DNA of 50,701 nucleotides from Hallella colorans (lineage in GTDB: Bacteria; Bacteroidota; Bacteroidia; Bacteroidales; Bacteroidaceae): contig NZ_QENY01000023.1 of the NCBI RefSeq assembly GCF_003096815.1, positions 1 to 50,701 on the forward strand, given 5' to 3'. The position numbers were made by a program, and so were the translations under genes. The notes under the pieces were generated by a model. That model searched no databases and was not told the origin of the DNA. It saw only the letters and a program-made list of their open reading frames with translations. Each line of letters begins with the position of its first letter. Within the stretch, counting starts at the first letter, position 1. Below are positions 1 to 8,259 of the stretch, piece after piece.

Positions 1-91
<91 letters not shown>

Positions 92-100
92 TTTTCAACA

Positions 101-137
101 AAGCCCTCAGGATATTATGTCCTGAGGGCTTTTTTTT
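101..137 (+). terminator. Intrinsic terminator of the rRNA operon
   Basis: A perfect 12-bp stem (101-112 with 120-131) encloses a 7-nt loop and is followed by a run of T to 137. It sits 10 bases after the 5S 3' end and closes the ribosomal RNA operon. Confidence 0.93.
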
Positions 138-182
138 GATATCGTTATTATAATAAATTATTATTTTATTTGTTAGAGATAT

Positions 183-881
183 ATGAATATTTTTCAAGTC
201 GCCTGGAAGAGAATTAAAAGATATTTCATACGTATGTTTCGAATACCATCTACAATGGGGTTTGGAGTACAATCTCCTCAAGCCTATCATTTTATTCGAG
301 ATGTAGTTCGAGATAAAAATAGATTTTATTTATTTGAAAACAATAAGCTTTCTGGCTCAAAGTATTCACGAAATCAACGTAAAAGCATTCTGTTATATTA
401 CAGAATAGTAAAATCATCAGATTTAAAAAATATATGTATTTGTGTGGAACATCCCATTGTTATAATAGAAAATCTTCAATCTATTTTGGGTGATTTGTCA
501 TTTATCAATCTTGAAAACGTTTTAGATCAAATACCGATTAGTTATTCCATCCAATCAAATTTTCATGATTTTGAATATAGTTTTGATAAAATACCGAACA
601 TACCCTCACAATCTTCTGTTGCTGCCGTGTTGAATAATTGTGATTTGCTTATCATGGATTTATCGGATTATTGGCAAGTCGTTTTTAATATTTTTGTACG
701 TCAGGCGTCTCGTAGTAGCATTTTAATAGTTCAAGATATTTATTCCACGCCACAATCATTAAAAGATTGGAAAACAATATGTACAGATAATCGAACGGGA
801 GTAACATTTGACCTGTATGACTGTGGAATTGTTTTTTTCGATCTGAACATGTACAAACAACATTATAAAGTAAATCTGTGA
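183..881 (+). CDS. Degenerate class I methyltransferase-like protein
   Basis: 232 residues. The N-terminal segment with GFGVQSPQAYHFIRDV (about residues 26-41) and the C-terminal segment with DWKTI...VTFDLYDCGIVFFD (about 193-220) recall a Bacteroidales family annotated as class I SAM-dependent methyltransferases. The middle does not show the expected glycine-rich SAM-binding loop: around residue 84 it reads ICICVEHPIVII instead. There is no signal peptide or membrane segment. The gene is clearly more AT-rich than the genes after 1322. I infer a fast-evolving or non-catalytic member; the family assignment is from memory of similar sequences. ATG start at 183 gives the expected N-terminus. No terminator is visible after it. 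Confidence 0.6.
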   Translation: MNIFQVAWKRIKRYFIRMFRIPSTMGFGVQSPQAYHFIRDVVRDKNRFYLFENNKLSGSKYSRNQRKSILLYYRIVKSSDLKNICICVEHPIVIIENLQSILGDLSFINLENVLDQIPISYSIQSNFHDFEYSFDKIPNIPSQSSVAAVLNNCDLLIMDLSDYWQVVFNIFVRQASRSSILIVQDIYSTPQSLKDWKTICTDNRTGVTFDLYDCGIVFFDLNMYKQHYKVNL

Positions 882-949
882 TCTTGCCTTTTTATTTGTT
901 CTTAAAATTATATTTATTTTATGCTAAAGTGAAATAAAATAGTAATTTA

Positions 950-980
950 TTTGGAAATTCAAATTATTTGGTTATTTTTG
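950..980 (+). promoter_or_regulatory. Bacteroidetes promoter for the DUF2795 gene
   Basis: A -33 TTTG at 950-953 and a perfect -7 TATTTTTG at 973-980 are separated by 19 bases, exactly the Bacteroidetes consensus. Transcription would start near 986. This rules out the upstream alternative TTG start at 951 for the following gene and supports the ATG at 1014. Confidence 0.8.
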
Positions 981-1013
981 CGCCACAAAAACTTACATGT
1001 AATAATTATCGCT

Positions 1014-1235
1014 ATGTATTGGACATTGGATTTGGCTTCGAAATTGGAAGATGCTCCTTGGCCTGCAACTAAGGAAGAATTGATTGATTATGCTATACGT
1101 TCAGGTGCTCCGGCTGAGGTGCTGGAAAACTTACAGGAGATAGAAGATGAGGGTGATGTCTATGAAAGTATCGAGGATATTTGGCCCGATTATCCTACAA
1201 AGGATGATTTTCTATGGAATGAGGACGAATATTAA
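1014..1235 (+). CDS. Small acidic DUF2795-family protein
   Basis: 73 residues from the ATG at 1014, which follows the promoter at 950-980. The segment WPATKEELIDYAIRSGAP and the later LENLQEIEDEGDVYESIEDI match DUF2795, a short helical domain common as a stand-alone protein in Bacteroidales. The C-terminus is strongly acidic (ends NEDEY). Its function is not known; a nucleic-acid or protein-binding role has been suggested for the fold but nothing here shows it. It forms a single-gene unit with its own promoter and terminator. Confidence 0.85.
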   Translation: MYWTLDLASKLEDAPWPATKEELIDYAIRSGAPAEVLENLQEIEDEGDVYESIEDIWPDYPTKDDFLWNEDEY

Positions 1236-1252
1236 TTTCAAAGTTAACAAGT

Positions 1253-1286
1253 GGCCGTTCTTTAATTACTAAGAACGGCCTATTTT
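1253..1286 (+). terminator. Intrinsic terminator after the DUF2795 gene
   Basis: A perfect 10-bp stem (1253-1262 with 1271-1280) with an 8-nt loop is followed by TATTTT. It separates the DUF2795 unit from the type IX secretion genes. Confidence 0.88.
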
Positions 1287-1321
1287 GTACAATAAACTAA
1301 GATCTTAATCGTTATCACAAT

Positions 1322-2260
1322 GTGATTATTCGACATTGGATATTATTATTAGCATTTACTGTTGGGGTGACCAACGTACGGGCGCAGTATGATCCATCGT
1401 TCAGTCATTACTTCGACATGGAGACCGCCTATAATCCTGCCGCTGTGGGGAAGCAATCCCAACTGAACGTAACGGCTGGTTATGCACTTGATTTAGCAGG
1501 ATTTGAACATAACCCGCAAACAGCGTATGCTGCAGTTGACATGCCCTTCTATGCTTTGAAAACTTATCATGGCTGTGGGGTGCAGTTTATGAATGATAAA
1601 TTAGGGCTTTTTACTCATCAAAGATTTGCGTTGCAATATGCATTAAAATTTCGTCTTTTTACTGGTCAAATAAGTGCTGGCATTCAAGCCGGAATGATAA
1701 GTGAGAATTTTGATGGGTCCAAAGTTGATGTTGAAGATGCAAATGATCCAGCTTTTGCTACTACAAAACTTTCTGGCAATATTTTGGATCTCGGTGCTGG
1801 TTTGCGCTATACCAACCATAGTTGGTATGTAGGTATGTCAGTGATGCACCTCACCTCACCGTTGGTTAGTCTTGGTGAAAGACACGAATTACAAATAGAT
1901 CGAACTTATTATTTGACGGGTGGAGGCAATATTAAACTACGTCATCCGTTTTTAACAATAAAGCCCTCTTTCTTGATGCGAACAGACATGGTAACTTTTC
2001 GATCAGATATTACGGCAAGATTAATCTATTCAAATGATGGAAAAATCATGTATGGTGGATTAAGTTATAGCCCATCTAATTCCGTTACAGCATTGGTTGG
2101 AGGCAGCATTCATGGTGTGCTTGTCGGTTATAGTTATGAGGTTTACACTTCAGCTATTAATCCGGGAAATGGCAGTCATGAGATTTTCATTGGCTATCAA
2201 CACGAAATTAATCTTGCGAAAAAAGGCAAGGCCTTGCACAAAAGTGTTCGTATTCTTTAA
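1322..2260 (+). CDS. porP: Type IX secretion outer-membrane protein PorP/SprF
   Basis: 312 residues starting at a GTG. A signal peptide (about residues 1-21, ending VRA before Q22) precedes a beta-barrel rich in alternating aromatic and glycine residues. The early motif SHYFDMETAYNPAAVGK is the hallmark of the PorP/SprF family. The protein is an outer-membrane part of the type IX secretion system; in known systems it contacts the PorK-PorN ring and some members anchor T9SS-exported proteins. It is the first gene of a porP-K-L-M-N cluster and lies 45 bp before porK. No consensus promoter is evident between the terminator ending at 1286 and the start, only a TTTG at 1284-1287. Confidence 0.93.
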   Translation: MIIRHWILLLAFTVGVTNVRAQYDPSFSHYFDMETAYNPAAVGKQSQLNVTAGYALDLAGFEHNPQTAYAAVDMPFYALKTYHGCGVQFMNDKLGLFTHQRFALQYALKFRLFTGQISAGIQAGMISENFDGSKVDVEDANDPAFATTKLSGNILDLGAGLRYTNHSWYVGMSVMHLTSPLVSLGERHELQIDRTYYLTGGGNIKLRHPFLTIKPSFLMRTDMVTFRSDITARLIYSNDGKIMYGGLSYSPSNSVTALVGGSIHGVLVGYSYEVYTSAINPGNGSHEIFIGYQHEINLAKKGKALHKSVRIL

Positions 2261-2305
2261 TGAAACAAGCAGGGCTTTTCAAAAAACAGAAGGTAAAACA
2301 CTTAT

Positions 2306-3751
2306 ATGAAAAAAAAATTAATCATAACTTTGTGCCTTATGTCACTCATTTCGGCCGTTTCGTCATGTTTCAGTGCGAAGTCTGCGTCTGCTTTGGGAAA
2401 AGGCGGCGAAGTCGTGGGTGTTACGGGTAAGACTTTCAATGAGCCTACCCCTTATGGCATGGTGCGTATCAATCGTGGCTATTTGAAGATGGGACTTGAC
2501 GGGAAGGATAGTCTTTGGGGCAAAAAAACGCCACAGCGAGACATATCCGTCGATGGTTTTTGGATGGATGAGACAGAAATAACCAACTCGCAATATAAAC
2601 AGTTTGTCATGTGGGTACGCGACAGTATTCTTCGTACTCGATTAGCCGACCCTTCCTATGGTGGTGATGAGACCTACATGATAACAGAAGATAAGAATGG
2701 TGATCCTGTCACGCCACATCTCAATTGGAAAAAGCGTTTGCCTCGAAAACCTAACGAAGACGAAGAGCGCGCCATAGAGAGCCTATATGTCACAAATCCC
2801 GTCACGGGAGAAAAGCTGCTCGATTATCGTCAAATGAATTATAAGTTTGAAGTATATGATTATGCTGCGGCAGCTTTACGGCGCAATCGCTTAAACCCCG
2901 AAGAGCGCAATCTCAACACAGATGTTACCGTTGATCCTAACGAGTCTGTCATCATCAGTAAAGACACGGCATACATTGATGATGAAGGACGCATCGTCAG
3001 TGAGACTATCAATCGACCTTTGTCAGGACCGTGGGACTTCCTTAATACTTATATTGTCAATATCTATCCTGATACCACAGTATGGGTTAACGATTTTCAA
3101 AATTCTGATAACGAGACCTATCTACGTAATTATTTTTCCAATGCTGCCTATAACGACTATCCAGTGGTGGGCGTAACTTGGGAGCAAGCCAACGCATTTT
3201 GCGCTTGGCGCACAGACTACCTTCTCAAGGGGCTTGGTGCCGAGGCTCGTTATATTCAACGCTACCGCTTGCCCACCGAGGCAGAATGGGAGTATGCGGC
3301 GCGTGGCAAGGAGCAAAATGAGTTTCCGTGGAACCACGAGATGGTTGTAAACGGAGATGGCTGTTTTTATGCCAATTTCAAGCCAGACCGTGGCAACTAT
3401 ACCAAAGATGGCAATCTTATCTCCAGTAAGGTAGCTGCTTATTCGCCCAATAGTAATGGCCTTTACGATATGGCAGGTAATGTGGCGGAATGGACCAGTA
3501 CCATCTACACTGAGGCTGGAGTCAATGCGATGAATGACCTTAATCCACAACTTAAGTATAATGCGGCGATAGAGGATCCTTATAGGCTTAAAAAGAAGAG
3601 CGTGCGAGGTGGCTCTTGGAAAGATCCAGAGAGTTTCATCAGGTCAGCTTGGCGCACATGGGAGTACCAAAACCAACCGCGTTCCTATATTGGCTTTCGC
3701 TGCGTCCGTTCGTTTGCCAACTCAATCACTACAAAACAAAAAAAGAAATAA
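2306..3751 (+). CDS. porK: Type IX secretion ring lipoprotein PorK/GldK
   Basis: 481 residues. A lipoprotein signal ends in the lipobox AVSSC with the lipidated cysteine at residue 21. The rest is a formylglycine-generating-enzyme-like (FGE-sulfatase/SUMF1) fold: PVVGVTWEQANAFCAWR, YRLPTEAEWEYAARG, YDMAGNVAEW, RGGSWKD, YIGFRCVRS. In T9SS this fold is structural rather than enzymatic. PorK and PorN form the large periplasmic ring under the outer membrane. An insert of roughly 130 residues between the early FGE strand and the core is typical of GldK/PorK. The gene ends 5 bp before porL. Confidence 0.95.
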   Translation: MKKKLIITLCLMSLISAVSSCFSAKSASALGKGGEVVGVTGKTFNEPTPYGMVRINRGYLKMGLDGKDSLWGKKTPQRDISVDGFWMDETEITNSQYKQFVMWVRDSILRTRLADPSYGGDETYMITEDKNGDPVTPHLNWKKRLPRKPNEDEERAIESLYVTNPVTGEKLLDYRQMNYKFEVYDYAAAALRRNRLNPEERNLNTDVTVDPNESVIISKDTAYIDDEGRIVSETINRPLSGPWDFLNTYIVNIYPDTTVWVNDFQNSDNETYLRNYFSNAAYNDYPVVGVTWEQANAFCAWRTDYLLKGLGAEARYIQRYRLPTEAEWEYAARGKEQNEFPWNHEMVVNGDGCFYANFKPDRGNYTKDGNLISSKVAAYSPNSNGLYDMAGNVAEWTSTIYTEAGVNAMNDLNPQLKYNAAIEDPYRLKKKSVRGGSWKDPESFIRSAWRTWEYQNQPRSYIGFRCVRSFANSITTKQKKK

Positions 3752-3756
3752 ACGCC

Positions 3757-4611
3757 ATGTCTAACTATAGTAAATACAATATGGTATACCGTCTGCAAAA
3801 GTGGATGGACACCGTTCCCGGGCAAACATTCCTCAATTATGCCTATAGTTGGGGTGCTTCCGTAGTTATTTTAGGTGCTCTCTTCAAGCTCACCCACCTG
3901 CCGGGAGCAAATATCATGTTATTTATAGGCATGGGTACAGAGGTGGTGGTATTTTTTATTTCAGCTTTTGATCGTCCGTTTGACAAAACTGCCGATGGCC
4001 GTGAGATACCTACTCGTCTTACAGAGGAATATCTTTCACAAGGTATTGTGAGCTATTCCAAAGATCATCAATCTGAAAATATGGTTCAATCACAGCCTGT
4101 TGAGAAGTTTAACGAAAATGCTTCCCTACCGATTAGCCCTTCTGCTCGTGGGCATAAAGCATCCCCCCATGCGCATCAAGAAGATTCGTTGAAAGACACT
4201 TCTAATCTCATGGAAGAGAAGACAATGTCTCCTAATTTCGTTCCACAAATGTCCGCAGAGGATGCCGAGGCTCTCAACGAGGCTCAAGCCAACTACGTGG
4301 AAGAATTGAAAAAACTTGTGGGTACGCTTGAAAAAGTTAATCAACAGAGTGCTCGCCTCACGCGTGATAGCGAAGAGATGGAAAATCTCAACCGCACGCT
4401 CACGGGCATCAGCAAGGTTTACGAGATGCAACTCAAGGGAGCCAGTCAGCAGATTGGTACGATAGATCAGATAAACGACCAAAGTCGCAAAATGGCTCAG
4501 CAGATAGAGCAGCTCAATCACATTTACACCCGTATGATAGAAGCCATGACGGTCAATATGCATGCCGCTACAACAAATCCCTCCGCCACATCAAATGACA
4601 GCAGCGTGTAA
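3757..4611 (+). CDS. porL: Type IX secretion motor protein PorL/GldL
   Basis: 284 residues from the ATG at 3757, 5 bp after the porK stop; the frame is open further upstream but that would overlap porK heavily. Two N-terminal membrane helices (about residues 27-45 and 51-71) match the GldL/PorL motor subunit, including an in-membrane glutamate (E62, in GTEVVVFF) and K44 at the end of the first helix. The family's in-membrane glutamate is thought to conduct protons. Residues about 90-165 form a low-complexity Ser/His/Pro/Glu linker. The C-terminal ~100 residues (from SAEDAEALNEAQ) are a coiled coil rich in Gln and Leu. With PorM it converts proton motive force into secretion. Confidence 0.94.
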   Translation: MSNYSKYNMVYRLQKWMDTVPGQTFLNYAYSWGASVVILGALFKLTHLPGANIMLFIGMGTEVVVFFISAFDRPFDKTADGREIPTRLTEEYLSQGIVSYSKDHQSENMVQSQPVEKFNENASLPISPSARGHKASPHAHQEDSLKDTSNLMEEKTMSPNFVPQMSAEDAEALNEAQANYVEELKKLVGTLEKVNQQSARLTRDSEEMENLNRTLTGISKVYEMQLKGASQQIGTIDQINDQSRKMAQQIEQLNHIYTRMIEAMTVNMHAATTNPSATSNDSSV

Positions 4612-4681
4612 CCCATCTCTCATTTATTGTCATTTTTGTGAACCCACAAATGTGACCCTCTGATAATAATAAAAAATATAC

Positions 4682-6238
4682 ATGGCAATCAAGAAAAGAC
4701 CGGTATCGCCTCGCCAAAAGATGATAAACCTCATGTACATCGTCTTGTTGGCAATGCTCGCGTTGAACATCTCCACAGAGGTGCTCAATGGTTTTGCCGT
4801 TGTTGAAGAAAGTTTAAGCAGAACTACCAATAACGCGACCATCGAAAATGACGCCGTATATGGTGATTTCAAAAAACAGATGGCGGCCAATCCCGCGAAG
4901 GTTAGGGCATGGTTTGAGAAAGCTACCGAGGTGAAAAACATGAGCGACTCGCTCTATAATCTTGCCCAAGAACTCAAATTAGCCATCGTACAAGAAGCCG
5001 AAGGCAAGGATGCCACACTTGCGGATGCTGAAAACAATGACAATATTGATGCCGCAGGAACCGTTATGCTGGCTCCAATCACAGGTAGAGGCGCAGAACT
5101 TTACAAGGCTATCAATTCATTTCGCACACGTATACTCACATATTTGCCTGATCCTAAACGGCGGCAGCTTGTCAATAATAGTTTGTCCACCAGCGTGCCA
5201 CGAAAGGCCAATACCCTTGGAAAAAATTGGCAAGAATACATGTTTGAGAACATGCCAGTTGCCGCTGCGGTCACGCTTCTCTCCAAATTGCAAAACGATG
5301 TGCGTCATGCGGAGGGAGAGGCATTACATACATTGGTATCAAATGTAGACATCAAAGATGTTCGTGTCAATAAGCTTTCGGCATTTGTGGTGCCTGAAAA
5401 GACCACGCTTTATCCCGGTGAGCGTTTCTCGGCCCAAATTATAATGGCGGCGATAGATACCACCAAGCAACCCGAGATTTATGTCAATGGCAGCAGGGTA
5501 GCCACCTCCAGTGGCCAGTATGGTTTTACGGCAGGCGGTGTTGGCGAACACCAGTTTGGAGGATATATCTTGATGCGCAATGCCAATGGAGATGTTTTAC
5601 GTCGAAATTTCACGCAGAAATACAGTGTTATCCCCGTGCCGGGAGGTGCCACAGTGGCAGCTGATCTTATGAACGTGCTCTATGCTGGATTTAAAAATCC
5701 TATTAGCGTCAGTGTTCCGGGAGTTCCCCAAAACGCGGTTTCCATATCCATGAATGGTGGGCGGCTCTCCACATTGGGCCCTGGACGGTATGTCGCTGTT
5801 CCGTCAGCAGTTGGTCGTGATGTTACATTCAAGGTCTCGGCTCGTGATGGCGGCAAGATACGTTCGTTCCCCCCGTTCACGTTTAAGGTGCGTAAACTGC
5901 CAGACCCCACGCCTTATATTGCCTTGGGCACAGATAGATACAAGGGTGGAAATCTTTCCAAGGCATCCCTTATGCAGGCCAAGCGTCTCAGTGCTGCTAT
6001 AGATGATGGCATTCTTGACATACAGTTCAGGGTTGCAAGTTTCTCCGTGGTGTTCTATGATAATATGGGCAATGCCGTTCAGATGGCTTCCGCGGGTGAT
6101 AGTTTCACCGATCGTATGGTTAGTCAGTTCCGTAGATTGTCACGTGGCCGACGCTTCTATATCACCGAAGTCAAGGCTATTGGCCCCGATGGCATTGCCA
6201 GAACGTTGCCCGGAGCTATGGAGATTAAGCTTAGATAG
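4682..6238 (+). CDS. porM: Type IX secretion motor protein PorM/GldM
   Basis: 518 residues, close to the family norm. A short cytosolic start (PRQKM) is followed by one membrane helix (about residues 15-33, LMYIVLLAMLALNISTEVL) that packs inside the PorL pentamer. The long periplasmic part comprises a helical first domain (to about 220) and beta-rich Ig-like domains; the latter reach the PorK-PorN ring. The pattern FNPSI-like strands are replaced by glycine-rich turns such as GGRLSTLGPGRYVAV near residue 360. It follows porL by 70 bp with no terminator between, so it is read in the same operon. Confidence 0.95.
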   Translation: MAIKKRPVSPRQKMINLMYIVLLAMLALNISTEVLNGFAVVEESLSRTTNNATIENDAVYGDFKKQMAANPAKVRAWFEKATEVKNMSDSLYNLAQELKLAIVQEAEGKDATLADAENNDNIDAAGTVMLAPITGRGAELYKAINSFRTRILTYLPDPKRRQLVNNSLSTSVPRKANTLGKNWQEYMFENMPVAAAVTLLSKLQNDVRHAEGEALHTLVSNVDIKDVRVNKLSAFVVPEKTTLYPGERFSAQIIMAAIDTTKQPEIYVNGSRVATSSGQYGFTAGGVGEHQFGGYILMRNANGDVLRRNFTQKYSVIPVPGGATVAADLMNVLYAGFKNPISVSVPGVPQNAVSISMNGGRLSTLGPGRYVAVPSAVGRDVTFKVSARDGGKIRSFPPFTFKVRKLPDPTPYIALGTDRYKGGNLSKASLMQAKRLSAAIDDGILDIQFRVASFSVVFYDNMGNAVQMASAGDSFTDRMVSQFRRLSRGRRFYITEVKAIGPDGIARTLPGAMEIKLR

Positions 6239-6318
6239 AAACATTATTTCCTTACGTGGGCATTTGCTTTAGTGTTGGTTGATAAATAAAATTCATTTGT
6301 TAGAAGGCTATATAGATC

Positions 6319-7368
6319 ATGAGAAAAATATTTTTAACGTTGATCATTGTTTTTGTTGCCACTGTTGCTATAGCGCAACCGCGTGCACGTCGCGAGCAAC
6401 AAGTCGTCGAGGCACGACAGTCCAATAGAAATAATATGACCGTTCGTGCTCAGATATCATTTCCCACAGAGCCCAAGATGAACGAGTCGGTAGTTTGGCG
6501 ACGTGATGTTTACCGTGAACTTGACCTCAAAGACGATTCCAATGCCGGTCTTTATTATCCTGTGGAGCCTTTGGGTACGCAGATGAACCTTTTCACCTAT
6601 ATGTTCAAACTCATCATGGCCGGACCCCGTCACGGTGGTATTGCCGCTTACGCCTATGATGTCAATACTGGCAATGAGCGTTTTGATGAGTCGCTACGCA
6701 TTAACCCTTTGAAGTTCTTGGACGACTATCACATTTTTTACGAGCGCACGGATCGTGGCGTTCATATTAGCGACAGTGATATACCATCGGCAGAGGTCAA
6801 AGGCTATTTTATCAAGGAGAGCGCTTATTATGACCAGTCCACGGCCACGTTCCACAAACAGGTGCAAGCCATCTGCCCCGTGATGTACCGTGAAGACGAT
6901 TTTGGCGATGGCACTACAAAATACCCACTCTTTTGGGTCAAGTATGAAGATTTGGCTCCTTTCTTGGCCAAACAGACCATTATGACCAGCAATCTCAACA
7001 ATGCCGCCACCATGAGTCTTGATGATTATTTCACGATCAATGCTTACAAAGGAAAAATTTATAAAACAACCAATATGCTCGGACAAACACTTGCGCAGGA
7101 GGTCGGTGGCGATTCCGTCAAGTTATCGCGTGAACAGCTGCGTATTGATAACGAGATTAAAGAGTTCGAGCAACGTATTTGGGGTGATCCCGCTGTTAAA
7201 GATTCGCTCGACTCCATTGCGAAATTAGACCAAAAAACGCTCAAATCTGTTCGAAAAAAACATCGGTCTGGAAGTAGCCGAAGTTCGTTTAAGAAAAAAG
7301 ATAGTACTTCTTCTTCCGTTTCTAAGGGAACCTCTGCACGTGTCACAGTTCGTCGGCAGAGACATTAA
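6319..7368 (+). CDS. porN: Type IX secretion ring protein PorN/GldN
   Basis: 349 residues with a signal peptide (about 1-19, ending AIA before Q20). The core from about residue 50 has the GldN/PorN family look: VVWRRDVYRELDLKDDSNAGLYYPVEP-type opening, then YFIKE, CPVMYREDD and LFWVKYEDLAPFLA. PorN binds PorK to build the periplasmic ring. The last ~40 residues are a Ser/Lys/Arg-rich tail that looks disordered and is variable in the family. It lies 80 bp after porM and 43 bp before a barrel gene. Confidence 0.95.
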   Translation: MRKIFLTLIIVFVATVAIAQPRARREQQVVEARQSNRNNMTVRAQISFPTEPKMNESVVWRRDVYRELDLKDDSNAGLYYPVEPLGTQMNLFTYMFKLIMAGPRHGGIAAYAYDVNTGNERFDESLRINPLKFLDDYHIFYERTDRGVHISDSDIPSAEVKGYFIKESAYYDQSTATFHKQVQAICPVMYREDDFGDGTTKYPLFWVKYEDLAPFLAKQTIMTSNLNNAATMSLDDYFTINAYKGKIYKTTNMLGQTLAQEVGGDSVKLSREQLRIDNEIKEFEQRIWGDPAVKDSLDSIAKLDQKTLKSVRKKHRSGSSRSSFKKKDSTSSSVSKGTSARVTVRRQRH

Positions 7369-7374
7369 TATGTG

Positions 7375-7391
7375 TCTATAATATTCATACA
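7375..7391. promoter_or_regulatory. Possible degenerate copy of the TGTATGA-N3-TCATACA dyad
   Basis: The 17-mer TCTATAATATTCATACA matches 15 of 17 positions of the dyad at 22384-22400 (mismatches at positions 2 and 6). It lies 20 bp before the start of the barrel gene at 7412. One half-site is perfect, the other is 5/7. Function is inferred only from the similarity. Confidence 0.3.
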
Positions 7392-7411
7392 TTTTAAAAT
7401 ATAACATTTTT

Positions 7412-8050
7412 ATGAAAAAACTTTCAATTACATTGTTCTTTCTCATTGCTTTATTGTTTTCTAATCAGGCTAACGCACAAGTAAAGTTTGGTGTTAAAGG
7501 CGGTGTCAATGTGTCCAAGATCAGTTTTAGTGAATCTACGTTCAGCAGCAAAAATCGCACAGGGTTTTTCATTGGCCCTACTGTCAAGTTCACATTGCCA
7601 ATTGTCGGCCTTGGCCTTGACGCTTCCGCGTTGTTTGACCAGCGCACCACCGAGATAGCCAGTGGGTCGGCCGCCAACGGTGAAACCACGGTGAAACAGC
7701 GTTCTGTTGTTTTGCCCATCAATTTACGTTATGGTTGGGGACTTAGCAGTTTGGCTAATGTTTTTGTTTTCGCTGGACCTGAATTTGCTTTCAATGTAGG
7801 CGATAGTAATTTCGAGTGGACTGATGCCAAAACCTATAAAAACGTTTTCCAACTCAAGAAGTCGACTACCAATATCAATCTTGGAGCTGGTTTTACGCTT
7901 TTCGATCACTTACAGATTACGGGCAATTATAATGTCGCTATAGGCAAAACTGGTGAGATAAAGATGCACAAGCTTGATCAACAAGTAGCTGATGCCATTG
8001 ATACAGGCCATACTAACACTTGGCAGCTCTCTGCTACTTATTTCTTTTAA
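7412..8050 (+). CDS. Outer-membrane beta-barrel protein (PorT-like domain)
   Basis: 212 residues with a signal peptide (about 1-22, ending ANA before Q23). The opening VKFGVKGGVNVSKI is the typical first strand of the outer-membrane beta-barrel family that includes PorT (PF13568-like). Repeated amphipathic strands follow and the last residue is Phe (ATYFF), the usual barrel-insertion signal. It lies 43 bp after porN with no terminator in between, and the next terminator is at 8106-8150, so it may be the last gene of the T9SS operon. Whether it works in secretion is unknown; true PorT is usually encoded elsewhere. Confidence 0.85.
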   Translation: MKKLSITLFFLIALLFSNQANAQVKFGVKGGVNVSKISFSESTFSSKNRTGFFIGPTVKFTLPIVGLGLDASALFDQRTTEIASGSAANGETTVKQRSVVLPINLRYGWGLSSLANVFVFAGPEFAFNVGDSNFEWTDAKTYKNVFQLKKSTTNINLGAGFTLFDHLQITGNYNVAIGKTGEIKMHKLDQQVADAIDTGHTNTWQLSATYFF

Positions 8051-8105
8051 TTGTAGTTAGACTACTGTTTGCAAGATTTTTTTCGTATATAAACTTATTT
8101 AAAAT

Positions 8106-8150
8106 GGCATGGTTAGGCACAAGTGACAGCCTTAGCCATGCCTTTTTTTT
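8106..8150 (+). terminator. Intrinsic terminator of the T9SS/barrel gene cluster
   Basis: A 12-bp stem with two G-T pairs (8106-8117 with 8131-8142), a 13-nt loop, then eight T (8143-8150). It closes the porP-to-barrel gene group. Confidence 0.88.
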
Positions 8151-8197
8151 CTTTTATTGTAAAAAGACTTAAATTAAACGTTACGGTTCATGTTTAG

Positions 8198-8229
8198 TTT
8201 GCGGATAACACATTTTGGCATTATCTTTG
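8198..8229 (+). promoter_or_regulatory. Bacteroidetes promoter for the DUF3737 gene
   Basis: TTTG at 8198-8201, a 20-base spacer, then a perfect TATCTTTG at 8222-8229. The ATG is 31 bases further on. Confidence 0.8.
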
Positions 8230-8259
8230 TAGCTATTCATTTGATTTACAATAAGCAAC

